Below, in pieces: positions 39,836 to 48,132 of a DNA stretch of 64,000 nucleotides (position 1 is its first letter; each line of letters opens with the position of its first letter). The notes under the pieces are model-generated. The model ran no database searches, had not been told where the DNA came from, and saw nothing but the letters and a program-made list of their open reading frames with translations. The stretch is taken from positions 3,828,693 to 3,892,692 of the forward strand of contig NZ_KI911559.1 in assembly GCF_000515255.1 (NCBI RefSeq), in the 5' to 3' direction. A program made the position numbers and the translations under genes. Source of the stretch: Rhodovibrio salinarum DSM 9154. Lineage in GTDB: Bacteria; Pseudomonadota; Alphaproteobacteria; Kiloniellales; Rhodovibrionaceae.

Positions 39836-40862
39836 ACGAACGCGAACCGATCCTGTCCGTGCGCGACCTGCGGGTCTGGTACGGCACGGCCAAGGGGGCG
39901 GCGCAGGCGGTCGACCGGGTCTCGCTCGACATCGCAGCCGGAGAGGCCGTCGGCCTGGTCGGTGAAAGCGGCTGCGGCAAGTCGACCCTGGGGCGCGCGC
40001 TGATGGGCCTGACCCCGAACTCGGCGGCGCACGACGGGCAGATTCTGTACCGCGGGCAGGACGTGCTGCAGATGACCAAGCGCCAGCACCATGCCCTGCG
40101 GGGCCCGGAGATCGGCCTGATCTTCCAGGAGCCGATGACCCGGCTGAGAACCCGCTGATGCGCATCAACGACCATTTCGAGGAAACGCTGCGCGCCCACG
40201 AGCCGAACCTGGGCCGCGAGGAGATCAAGCGCCGGTCGTTGGAAACGCTGGGTCACGTGGGCATCCCGCCCACCCGCTTCCACCAGTATCCGCACGAGTT
40301 CTCCGGCGGCATGCGTCAGCGGATTATGATCGCGCTGGCTTTGGTGCTGAAACCCAAGCTCTTGATCGCCGACGAGCCGACCACCTCGCTTGACGTGCTG
40401 GTGGAGGCGCAGATCCTGCGTCTGCTCAAGGACCTGCAAAGCGAGTTCGGCACCGCCCTGCTGATGATCACCCACAACCTCGGCATCGTCGCGGAGGCGT
40501 GCGACCGGATGGCGGTGATGTACGCCGGCCGGGTCGCCGAGGACGGCGACGTCGGCAGCGTGTTCGCCAACCCGGGCCACCCCTATACGCGCGAGCTGCT
40601 GCACTCGACGATCTCGCTGTCGACCCGGGAGTTGAGCCATATCCCGGGCTCGCCCCCGAACTTGGTCACACCACCGCAAGGCTGCCGTTTCCATCCGCGC
40701 TGCCCAGACGCCATGCAGATCTGCACCCAGAAAGTGCCGGTGACGACCCATCCGCAGCCGGGCCAACGCGTCCACTGCTGGCGCCACGGCCCCGACGAGC
40801 TGATCCCCGAGGGCGGCAAGGCCCCGCTGCAGCAGGAGTTCGACCATGTCGACGAAGCCTGA
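39832..40862 (+). pseudogene. Dipeptide ABC ATPase DppD, split by a 2-nt frameshift
   Basis: The first of two ATPases of the importer. The frame from 39832 encodes the N-terminal part with Walker A (GESGCGKST, about residues 41-49) and ends after the Q-loop (IFQEPMTRL) at TGA 40156-40158. The family reads MTSLNPLMRI at this point; here two extra bases (within CTGAGAACCCG near 40147-40149) shift the frame. The remaining domain continues from ATG 40158 in the correct frame with signature and Walker B. Together they make a full-length DppD. It could be a true inactivating mutation, a sequencing error, or two chains made by stop-start coupling (TGATG). Confidence 0.8.
40158..40862 (+). CDS. DppD C-terminal part (signature and Walker B half)
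   Basis: 234 residues starting at the ATG that overlaps the premature stop. It contains the ABC signature (FSGGMRQR), Walker B (LLIADEP), the H-loop (MITHNLG) and the oligopeptide transporter C-terminal domain with the Cys-rich segment CRFHPRCPDAMQIC. Alone it lacks Walker A and could not hydrolyse ATP. There is no independent ribosome site, so it would be made only by re-initiation at TGATG. It overlaps dppF by 17 bases. Confidence 0.6.
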   Translation: MRINDHFEETLRAHEPNLGREEIKRRSLETLGHVGIPPTRFHQYPHEFSGGMRQRIMIALALVLKPKLLIADEPTTSLDVLVEAQILRLLKDLQSEFGTALLMITHNLGIVAEACDRMAVMYAGRVAEDGDVGSVFANPGHPYTRELLHSTISLSTRELSHIPGSPPNLVTPPQGCRFHPRCPDAMQICTQKVPVTTHPQPGQRVHCWRHGPDELIPEGGKAPLQQEFDHVDEA

Positions 40863-42207
40863 GGCCGCGTCCGACGCGCCCGCGGCGACCGAGCGGCCAG
40901 ACGGAGATACCCGGCGGCCGCTGCTGAAGCTTGAGAGTCTGAAGACCTACTTCCCGTTGCGCGGCAACTTCCTGGACCGGCTGATCGGTCGCGAGTCCGG
41001 CTGGATCAAGGCGGTCGACGGGGTTTCGCTCGACGTCAAACGCGGGGAAGTCGTCGGCATCGTGGGCGAGTCCGGCAGCGGCAAGTCCACCCTCGGCCGC
41101 ACGCTTCTCGGGCTGGCCCCGGCAACCAGCGGTGCGGTCACGTTCGACGGGCAGAACGTCGCCGGCCTGAGCGAGCCGCAGCTCCGCAAACTGCGGCTGC
41201 GCATGCAGCTCGTCTTCCAGGACCCGCACGCTTCCCTCAACCCGGCGATGGATTTGCGCACGGCGATCGCCGACCCGCTGAAGATCCACGGCATCACCAG
41301 CGATCCCGACGAGTTGGACCGTCGGGTGCGCGAGATCCTGGAGGTGGTCGGCCTGAGCCCGCCGGAGCGCTTCCTGGACAATTATCCAGGCGAGCTGTCG
41401 GGCGGACAGAAGCAGCGCGCCGTGCTGGCGCGCGCGCTGATCCTGAACCCGGACCTGCTGGTCCTGGACGAGCCCGTGTCGATGCTGGACATGAGCGTGC
41501 GCGCCAAGATCCTGAGCCTGCTCGGCCGCCTGAAGAACGAACTGGGCCTGACCTACGTCTACATCACGCACGACCTCGCCACGGCCAAGTTCTTCTGCGA
41601 CCGCATCGCGATCATGTACCTGGGCCGGGTGGTGGAAACGGGTCCGCCCTCGGCGATCTACGAGGATCCCAAGCACCCCTACACCCGGGCGCTGCTGCGC
41701 GCGATCCCGGACCCGGATCCGTCGCGCCACGTGCCGCGCGACCTGCCGCGTGGGGAGGTGCCGGATGCGGCCAACCCGCCGCTCGGCTGCTCGTTCCACC
41801 CGCGCTGTTCGATGGCCTACGGCCCTTGCGGCTGGGAGGGGCGCGATCTGCGCGAACTGTTGGAGCGGCGCTGGACCCAACTTCCCGAGGCGCAGTACGA
41901 GCGCGAACGCGCCATGATCGGCGATCTGGAACAGGTCGGCAAACCGGCAACTACGGTCCAGGTCCCCGCTGGCAAGGGCTACCAGGGACGTGACGTCGTG
42001 GACCTGCTGGAGACGATCCGCGCCGATGCCCCCGACGACCCCTTCTGGCGCGGCGTGCAGAACATCCAGGCGGCCGAGGGTCATGCCCAGGTGGACTTCT
42101 ACCCCGCCCATGATCCCAGGCTGAAACAGCAGGGCCGCGTTCAGGTCGCCTGCCATCTCTGGGACCCGGAACTGGCACCGGAATCGCAGGCGTCATCCCT
42201 CTCGTAG
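40846..42207 (+). CDS. Dipeptide-type ABC ATPase, DppF family, long C-terminus
   Basis: 453 residues. The ABC domain has Walker A GESGSGKST (about 76-84), signature LSGGQKQR, Walker B LLVLDEP and H-loop YITHDLA. The oligopeptide-transporter C-terminal domain carries CSFHPRC (Cys315 onward). About 110 residues then follow beyond the usual end of the family, including FWRGVQNIQAAEGHAQVDFYP in two parts; this tail looks folded but is not recognised. It would pair with DppD; if DppD is dead, a DppF homodimer is the only alternative. Confidence 0.88.
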   Translation: MSTKPEAASDAPAATERPDGDTRRPLLKLESLKTYFPLRGNFLDRLIGRESGWIKAVDGVSLDVKRGEVVGIVGESGSGKSTLGRTLLGLAPATSGAVTFDGQNVAGLSEPQLRKLRLRMQLVFQDPHASLNPAMDLRTAIADPLKIHGITSDPDELDRRVREILEVVGLSPPERFLDNYPGELSGGQKQRAVLARALILNPDLLVLDEPVSMLDMSVRAKILSLLGRLKNELGLTYVYITHDLATAKFFCDRIAIMYLGRVVETGPPSAIYEDPKHPYTRALLRAIPDPDPSRHVPRDLPRGEVPDAANPPLGCSFHPRCSMAYGPCGWEGRDLRELLERRWTQLPEAQYERERAMIGDLEQVGKPATTVQVPAGKGYQGRDVVDLLETIRADAPDDPFWRGVQNIQAAEGHAQVDFYPAHDPRLKQQGRVQVACHLWDPELAPESQASSLS

Positions 42208-42246
42208 GGCGTGCCCCGCGCACGGCTCACCTTATACTTTGGCAAT

Positions 42247-42286
42247 GGGCCGGATCGCCGGGCGTATTTCCCTGGCGATCCGGCCC
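42247..42286. terminator. Perfect 13-bp hairpin between converging genes
   Basis: Arms GGGCCGGATCGCC (42247-42259) and GGCGATCCGGCCC (42274-42286) with a 14-base loop. There is no T-tract on either side, but the location between the dpp operon and cynS, which run toward each other, fits a shared terminator. Confidence 0.65.
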
Positions 42287-42315
42287 ACGCGTGAGCGGCG
42301 GGCGCGCCTGCCCTA

Positions 42316-42786
42316 CTACCAGGTGCGGTAGGGGAGGAACTTCCCGGACATCACGACTTCGACGCGGTCGCCCTTCGGATCTTGCTTCCGGTTGACGTAC
42401 ATCTCGAAGTCGATCGCCGACATGATCCCATCACCGAATTTTTCGTGGATCAGCGCCTTCATGCTCGCCCCGTAGACGCCCATGATTTCGTACAGGCGAT
42501 AGATGCACGGATCGGTCGGGACGGTCTGATCCCAGGTCTTGGTCGGACACTCCGCCAGCACGGAGACGGCTTCTTCCGGCAGGTCGCACGTCCGAACCAG
42601 CGTGCGCGCCTGCTCCTCGGGCATCGACACCATGCCCATGCAGGCCGCGTGGGTCCAGACCGGCGACATCCCAAGGGTTTCCGCCAGCCCTTCCCAGGTC
42701 ATGCCGCTCTTCTTCTTTGCGGCGAGCACCATGGCGGCAACATCGTCCTTGGTCATCATCGGCTCGACGAACTGCGATTGTACCAT
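42316..42786 (-). CDS. cynS: Cyanate hydratase (cyanase)
   Basis: Converts cyanate and bicarbonate to ammonia and carbon dioxide (via carbamate). 156 residues, the same length as E. coli CynS, with the family segments AKKKSGMTWEGLAETLGMSPVW in two parts (about 24-45) and the catalytic-site region IYRLYEIMGVYG with Arg, Glu and the later Ser of the decamer active site. The ATG at 42786 has AAGGAG about 9 bases upstream; the longer frame upstream is non-homologous. Transcribed away from the nitrite reductase genes, and stands alone without cynT or a cyanate transporter. Confidence 0.96.
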   Translation of the reverse strand: MVQSQFVEPMMTKDDVAAMVLAAKKKSGMTWEGLAETLGMSPVWTHAACMGMVSMPEEQARTLVRTCDLPEEAVSVLAECPTKTWDQTVPTDPCIYRLYEIMGVYGASMKALIHEKFGDGIMSAIDFEMYVNRKQDPKGDRVEVVMSGKFLPYRTW

Positions 42787-42820
42787 CCGAGGACTCCTTG
42801 GTCTGATCGTTGGCAAACAA

Positions 42821-42839
42821 CTGTCGGGAAACACGACAG
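42821..42839. promoter_or_regulatory. Palindrome upstream of cynS
   Basis: CTGTCG-N7-CGACAG, with perfect 6-bp arms, centred 44 bases upstream of the cynS ATG. Size and place fit a dimeric regulator's operator; the regulator is unknown. Confidence 0.5.
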
Positions 42840-43059
42840 CGCCTGGACACACCCTGGGCATGCGACTTGCTTGGCGGAGAAGTGCGGCCGGTATGCCAAA
42901 CACCGCAAATTCCATGCCGGGGTCCACACCCCCGGGCGTCGTGACGCTTGGGCATGACAGGCTGACACTGCTGGACGGCTGGAATCGCGGTGATCTGGCG
43001 GATGCCGCGATCTCCTGATCCGCATACCCATCGACACGTCGAACCGACCATGTCGGATT

Positions 43060-43117
43060 GCGCTCTGCACAATGTTTAACCATATCAGCGCATAGCAGTT
43101 TTGCGCAGCGCACAATG
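43060..43117. repeat. Direct repeat upstream of the nitrite reductase operon
   Basis: GCGCTCTGCACAATG (43060-43074) and GCGCAGCGCACAATG (43103-43117) match at 12 of 15 positions and are 43 bases apart, about four helical turns. Candidate tandem regulator sites. Confidence 0.4.
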
Positions 43118-43420
43118 CGAGTGCAGATCTCCCGAGTTCTTTAAGTTAAACAATACGCCGCAGACCGGCTCGACAGTCTATATGTAGTAGATCTAGCGGT
43201 TTGGTGCGGTTTGGCATGGTTTCTGCACCGCAGCGATCAGGTATTCCTGGCATGTCGAGCCGGAGGAACATGGCGCTACCGCCTCGCCATCCACGCACGC
43301 GGTATCCAGCGGCAGCGATGTCCGCGGCTTCCTCACCACGGCTGCGGACGTTCTTCCGCCCCTGGTTCGGGGCAAAGGCAAACGACGTGTCGGGTCCGTC
43401 ATGCGAGAGGAGGGCCTGCC

Positions 43421-45214
43421 ATGGCCGGATCGTCTGACGACAACGCCACAGACGCCCCCTTCACCGCCGAGCAGAAGGAATACATCGCCGGGTTCGCAGC
43501 CGGAACTGCGGCCCGCGGCCTGTTCGCCGGCCACACGCCCGCAGGACAGGTCACCAACGACCCCGCGGCCGCCGGGGCCAACCTTGCCGAGGTCGGTGGC
43601 GAGGAAACCTATTACGGGGTCCCGGTCGACGAACTGGCCAAGGAGGAGCAGCTCAAGCGCGCGGAAAATCCGCTGGACATCTGGGACAAGCTGCTCGCGC
43701 ACGCCAACGCCGATCAGCCGCCAGAGGGCGGCGACGTCTTCCGGTTCAAGTTCCACGGTCTGTTCTACGTCGCGCCGGCACAGGACTCCTTCATGGTGCG
43801 CCTGCGCACCCCGGGCGCGGTGCTGACGGCCCCGCAAGTCCGCGGCATCGCCGGGCTCGCGCGCGACTGGGGCGGCGGCTACGCCGACGTCACCACGCGC
43901 AGCAACCTGCAGGTCCGCGAACTGCCGCCCAGCAGCATCGTCGAGGTGCTGATGACCCTGGACGAGATCGGACTGGGCGCACGCGGGGCCGGGGCGGATA
44001 ACATCCGCAACATCACCGCCCCGCCGACCAGCGGCTTCGATCCCCAGGAGATCGTCGACGTCCGCCCGCTGTGCCGGGCGCTACAGCACTACCTCTACAA
44101 CAACCGCGACATGTATGGCCTGCCGCGGAAGTTCAACATCGCATTCGATTCCGGGGGCGCGGTCAGCGTCCTGTCCGACACCAACGACATCGGCTTCGTC
44201 GCGACCCGGGTCGAGGACGGCCAGGGGGTCGAGCCCGGCGTCTACTTCCGGGTGCTGCTGTGCGGGATCACCGGTCACGAGCGCATCGCGTTCGAGTCCG
44301 GCCTGCTGGTCCGGCCGGACGAGTGCGTGCCGCTCGCCGCCGCGATCGTGCGCGCGTTCAACGAGACCGGCGACCGCACCAACCGCAAGAAGGCGCGGCT
44401 CTGCTACGTGCTCGACCGCCTAGGCCTGGACGCCTTCCTGGAGCGGGTGCAGGCGCATCTCGGCTTCGAACTGCGTTTCCTGGACGCAGAAAAGTGTACG
44501 CCGCGCCCGCCGGAGGTGCGCCACGCACATCTGGGCGTGCACCCGCAAAGCACCCCCGGACTCAACTACATCGGCATCGACGTACCGGTCGGCCGAATGA
44601 CGGCCGAGCAGATGGACGCCCTGGCCGCCCTGTCGGAGGAGCTGGGCGGCGGCGAACTGCGGCTCACCGTCTGGCAGAACGTGCTGCTGCCGCACGTCCC
44701 CGACGACAAGGTGGATGAGGCGCTGGCGCGGATCTCGGAACTCGGCTTCAGCCACGAGCCGCACGCGATCATGGGGGGCCTCGTCGCCTGCACCGGCAAC
44801 ACCGGCTGCCGCTACGCTTCGACCAATACCAAGGGGCAGGCGATCGCGCTCGGCCAGCATCTGCGCGACACGGTCGGCCTGGACGAGCCGCTGAACATCC
44901 ACCTGACCGGCTGCCCGAACTCCTGCGCCCAGCACTACATCGGCGACATCGGCCTCTTGGGCGCGCTGGTGACCCGCGCGGGCGAACTGGTGGAGGCCTA
45001 TCACGTCTATGTCGGCGGCGGTGCGGGCCAGGACGCCGGCATCGCCCGCGAGTTTGCCAAGGGCGTGCCGTTCGACGAACTGCCGCCAATCCTCGAACGC
45101 CTGTTGGCGAGCTACCGCGACCGCGCGGAGCCGGACGACAGCTTCGTCGCCTTCGCGCGGCGGCACGACGTCGGCGCGCTACGCCAAATGGCCGGACTGG
45201 AGGAGAGCCCATGA
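43421..45214 (+). CDS. Siroheme [4Fe-4S] assimilatory nitrite reductase, NirA family
   Basis: Six-electron reduction of nitrite to ammonium. 597 residues with two ferredoxin-like and two siroheme/4Fe-4S domains. The cluster ligands are Cys457-x5-Cys463 and Cys498-x3-Cys502, and the HLTGCPNSCAQHYIGDIG segment resembles plant and cyanobacterial nitrite reductase more than sulfite reductase CysI. The start at 43421 has GAGGAGGG upstream. Residues 11-28 (DAPFTAEQKEYIAGFAAG) recur almost unchanged at the N-terminus of the next protein. It overlaps that gene by 4 bases (ATGA). Sulfite as an alternative substrate cannot be excluded. Confidence 0.88.
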   Translation: MAGSSDDNATDAPFTAEQKEYIAGFAAGTAARGLFAGHTPAGQVTNDPAAAGANLAEVGGEETYYGVPVDELAKEEQLKRAENPLDIWDKLLAHANADQPPEGGDVFRFKFHGLFYVAPAQDSFMVRLRTPGAVLTAPQVRGIAGLARDWGGGYADVTTRSNLQVRELPPSSIVEVLMTLDEIGLGARGAGADNIRNITAPPTSGFDPQEIVDVRPLCRALQHYLYNNRDMYGLPRKFNIAFDSGGAVSVLSDTNDIGFVATRVEDGQGVEPGVYFRVLLCGITGHERIAFESGLLVRPDECVPLAAAIVRAFNETGDRTNRKKARLCYVLDRLGLDAFLERVQAHLGFELRFLDAEKCTPRPPEVRHAHLGVHPQSTPGLNYIGIDVPVGRMTAEQMDALAALSEELGGGELRLTVWQNVLLPHVPDDKVDEALARISELGFSHEPHAIMGGLVACTGNTGCRYASTNTKGQAIALGQHLRDTVGLDEPLNIHLTGCPNSCAQHYIGDIGLLGALVTRAGELVEAYHVYVGGGAGQDAGIAREFAKGVPFDELPPILERLLASYRDRAEPDDSFVAFARRHDVGALRQMAGLEESP

Positions 45215-46998
45215 CCGCCGATCAGCTTCCCTTGTCCCGGGCGCTTCCGTCGGATGCGCCGTTCACCCCGTCGCAGCGGGCGTGGCTGGAAGGCTTTCTG
45301 GCTGGCTTCATGAGTCCGCAGGCGGGCGCGACCGCACCACAGGAACAGTCCGCAAAGGCCGGGCTGCAGGTGCTGTTCGCCTCCCAAACCGGAACGGCGG
45401 AAAGCGTGGCCAAAAAGCTCGCCAAAGCCGCCAAGGCCGACGGGCGCCCCGCCCAGGCGGTCGATATCGAGGACATGGACCTCGACACTCTCGCACAGGC
45501 CGAACGGATCGCCGTGATCGCCAGCACGACCGGAGAAGGCGAAGCGCCGGATTCCGCCAAGGGCCTGATCAAGGCGCTGGAACAGGCCGACAGCGGCGCG
45601 CTCAGCGGCATGTCCTACGCCGTGCTGGCGCTCGGCGACAGCAACTACGAGCAGTTCTGCGCCTTCGGCCGCTACCTGGACGAAACCTTCCAGGCGCTCG
45701 GTGCCACGCCGCTCGTCGAACGGGTCGATGTCGACGGCAACCCGGATGCCCCGATGGCCGAGTTCCGCAGCGGTCTGCTCGAAGCCCTGCAGGAGCACGA
45801 CGGCATGGCGGACACCGCCGCAGGCGCGCTGCCGACCACCGCGACGGCGACCCTGGACGATGGGGACGACGAGGACCGCTGGACACGGGCGCATCCCTTC
45901 CAGGCGACCCTGATCGCGAACACGCGGCTGAACCCGGAGTCCGACAAGGAGACCCGACACATCGAGCTGGCGCTCGGCCGCAACGGGCCGACCTACGAAC
46001 CAGGCGACGCGTTGGGCGTGGTTGCACCGAACGATCCCGAACTGGTGCAGGCCGTGCTTGCCGAAGCCGGCCTCGACGGCAGCGAAGAGGTCTCCGCAGC
46101 CAAGGGCACGACCGCGCGCCTGGACGAGGTCCTGACCCACCGCGCCGTGATCACGGAGCTCGCCCCCGCCACCGTGCGCAAGTTCCAGGAACGCGCCGAC
46201 AGCCAGGATCTGGCCCGGCTGCTGGCCGACGACGCCGGCGACGAACTGACCGCGTGGCTGTACGGGAGGGACCTGTTGGACCTGCTGCGCGCTCATCCCG
46301 GAGTGATTGAGCGCGGCGAGGACTTGGCAAGCCTGCTGCCGACCCTGCAGCCCCGGCTCTATTCAATCGCGTCCTCCCCGCGCGCACACCCGGAGGAAGT
46401 GCACCTGACCGTCGGCATCGTCCGCTACGACGCGTGTGGCCGCAGCAAGGCCGGCGTCACGACCGGTCACCTGGCCGACCGGCTACAGCCGGGCGACACG
46501 GTGGGCGTCTATCGCAGCCCGAACAAGCGCTTCAGCCTGCCCGAGGATCCGGACACGCCAGTCATCATGATCGGCCCCGGCACCGGGATCGCCCCTTTCC
46601 GCGCGTTTCTGGAGGAACGGCAGGCCACCCGCGCCGGCGGGGCGAACTGGCTGTTCTTCGGCGAACGGCGGGAAGCCTGCGATTACCTGTATCGCCGGGA
46701 GCTGGAGGCGTTTCACCGCGCGGGCCTCCTTACCCGGCTCGACACCGCCTTTTCCCGAGACGGCGCGGAAAAGCTCTACGTCCAGCATCAGCTCGCGCGC
46801 AACGGGCAGGAAATCTGGCGCTGGCTGCAGGCGGGCGCCCACCTGTTCGTCTGCGGCGACGCCAAGCATATGGCGCGCGACGTCGAGGCCGCGCTGGTCG
46901 ATCTGATCGCGGCCCATGGCGCGATGGGCGCGGACGCCGCGCGCGAGCACCTCGACGAACTGATCGCGCACAAACGCTACAAGAAGGACGTCTACTAA
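45211..46998 (+). CDS. CysJ-like NADPH diflavin reductase
   Basis: 595 residues. A flavodoxin domain (about 52-190; FASQTGTAESVA is the FMN phosphate loop) is followed by an FAD-binding domain with a connecting insert (RLYSIASS, about residues 382-389). An NADPH-binding domain (GPGTGIAPFRAFLEER, about 454-469) ends with the usual C-terminal YKKDVY. It would pass electrons from NADPH to the siroheme enzyme encoded just before it, as CysJ does for CysI. The residues 15-32 motif (DAPFTPSQRAWLEGFLAG) matches that of the nitrite reductase. The start is fixed by the ATGA overlap. Confidence 0.88.
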   Translation: MTADQLPLSRALPSDAPFTPSQRAWLEGFLAGFMSPQAGATAPQEQSAKAGLQVLFASQTGTAESVAKKLAKAAKADGRPAQAVDIEDMDLDTLAQAERIAVIASTTGEGEAPDSAKGLIKALEQADSGALSGMSYAVLALGDSNYEQFCAFGRYLDETFQALGATPLVERVDVDGNPDAPMAEFRSGLLEALQEHDGMADTAAGALPTTATATLDDGDDEDRWTRAHPFQATLIANTRLNPESDKETRHIELALGRNGPTYEPGDALGVVAPNDPELVQAVLAEAGLDGSEEVSAAKGTTARLDEVLTHRAVITELAPATVRKFQERADSQDLARLLADDAGDELTAWLYGRDLLDLLRAHPGVIERGEDLASLLPTLQPRLYSIASSPRAHPEEVHLTVGIVRYDACGRSKAGVTTGHLADRLQPGDTVGVYRSPNKRFSLPEDPDTPVIMIGPGTGIAPFRAFLEERQATRAGGANWLFFGERREACDYLYRRELEAFHRAGLLTRLDTAFSRDGAEKLYVQHQLARNGQEIWRWLQAGAHLFVCGDAKHMARDVEAALVDLIAAHGAMGADAAREHLDELIAHKRYKKDVY

Positions 46999-47101
46999 GA
47001 ACGTTCCGACCCCTGGGGAAACCGTGAAGGAGCGCCGCCGCCACGCATGCCCCGTCCCGCGGGCACGCGGGAGACGTCCACGTCGAACCTAGGAGGTCAG
47101 A

Positions 47102-47950
47102 ATGGTGGACTACGTAACGCCGACCAGCTTCGTGAAGGAAATGGTCGACGCCGGTGAGCAGAAGTTGAAGATGGCCTGGCGCGACAGCTTTATCCGCGCC
47201 TACATGGCCGGCGCCATCCTCGCGCTGGCCGCCGCGTTCGCGGTGTCGATCGCGGTCCAGACGGGCTCCTTTATTCTCGGTGCCGTCCTGTTCCCGGTCG
47301 GCTTCTGTATGATCTACCTGATGGGCTACGATCTCTTGACCGGCGTCTTCGTGCTGACGCCGCTGGCCTATATCGACAAGCGTCCGGGCGTCACCATCGA
47401 CGCGATTCTGCGTCACTGGGGGGTGGTCTTCCTGGGTAACCTCGCCGGCGCGTTGACGGTGGCGGTCATGATGGCGGTCTCGTTCACCTACGGCTTCCAG
47501 GCCGAAGCCAACGCGGTGGGCCAGAAACTCGCCAGCATCGGCGTTTCTCGGACGATCGGCTACAGCGAGTACGGCCTGGCCGGCTGGATCACCATCTTCG
47601 TGCGCGGCATGATGTGCAACTGGATGGTCTCCACCGGCGTCGTCGGGGCGATGCTGTCGCGCTCCGTCCCGGGCAAGGTGCTCGCGATGTGGATGCCCAT
47701 CCTGGTGTTCTTCTACATGGGCTTCGAGCACTCGGTGGTGAACATGTTCCTGTTCCCCTCCGGCCTGATCATGGGCGGCGCGTTCTCCGTGATGGACTAC
47801 GTCTGGTGGAACGAGATCCCGACCATCCTGGGCAACCTGGTGGGCGGCCTCGCCTTCACCGGACTGATGCTCTACATGACCCACCTCCGGATGGGCGACG
47901 CCACCATCCAGGCGAAAAAGGATAGCGCGGCCGCAGCACCCGCCGAATAG
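47102..47950 (+). CDS. Formate/nitrite transporter family channel (NirC-like)
   Basis: 282 residues with six predicted membrane helices (first about 34-52). The family opening YVTPTSFVKEMVDAGEQK is followed by the pore-region segments FPVGFCMIYLMGYDLLTG and GLAGWITIFVRGMMCNWMV in parts. Context (nitrite reductase and its reductase) argues for nitrite uptake rather than formate. An AGGAGG site precedes the ATG. The 103-base gap from the reductase is gene-free; the unit closes with a terminator. Confidence 0.88.
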   Translation: MVDYVTPTSFVKEMVDAGEQKLKMAWRDSFIRAYMAGAILALAAAFAVSIAVQTGSFILGAVLFPVGFCMIYLMGYDLLTGVFVLTPLAYIDKRPGVTIDAILRHWGVVFLGNLAGALTVAVMMAVSFTYGFQAEANAVGQKLASIGVSRTIGYSEYGLAGWITIFVRGMMCNWMVSTGVVGAMLSRSVPGKVLAMWMPILVFFYMGFEHSVVNMFLFPSGLIMGGAFSVMDYVWWNEIPTILGNLVGGLAFTGLMLYMTHLRMGDATIQAKKDSAAAAPAE

Positions 47951-47957
47951 CATCCAA

Positions 47958-47998
47958 GGCCGGAGGCCTGGAACGTACCTCCAAGCCTCCGGCCCTTT
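47958..47998 (+). terminator. Terminator of the nitrite assimilation operon
   Basis: 10-bp arms GGCCGGAGGC (47958-47967) and GCCTCCGGCC (47985-47994) followed by CTTTG, 8 bases after the channel gene. Confidence 0.75.
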
Positions 47999-48132
47999 GC
48001 CGCGACACCGGATCATGGGCGCAACCAGCCCAAGGGATAACGCGCATCAGGCTGCACTTCAATACAGTACTCGCGCAATCAGTGTAACCACGCTAAACTC
48101 ATGCTCGACGGGGTTGGACGGGGGTTGCGCGC

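Larger units (their letters stand above)
42787..43420. promoter_or_regulatory. Control region between cynS and the nitrite reductase operon
   Basis: 634 bases with no convincing gene; the frames that cross it lack family features and good starts. It contains a palindrome just upstream of cynS (42821-42839), a TGG/GC element resembling a -24/-12 promoter on the plus strand (42856-42872), a near-identical 15-bp direct repeat (43060-43074, 43103-43117) and an AT-rich patch at 43138-43195. It presumably controls both units in response to nitrogen supply. Confidence 0.5.

Noticed and set aside
42856-42872. TGGGCATGCGACTTGCT as a sigma-54 promoter for the nitrite operon
   Set aside because: The GG-N10-GC spacing fits, but it lies about 550 bases before the operon's first ATG, lacks a nearby activator site, and the -24 half is imperfect. 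Mentioned only as part of the intergenic region.
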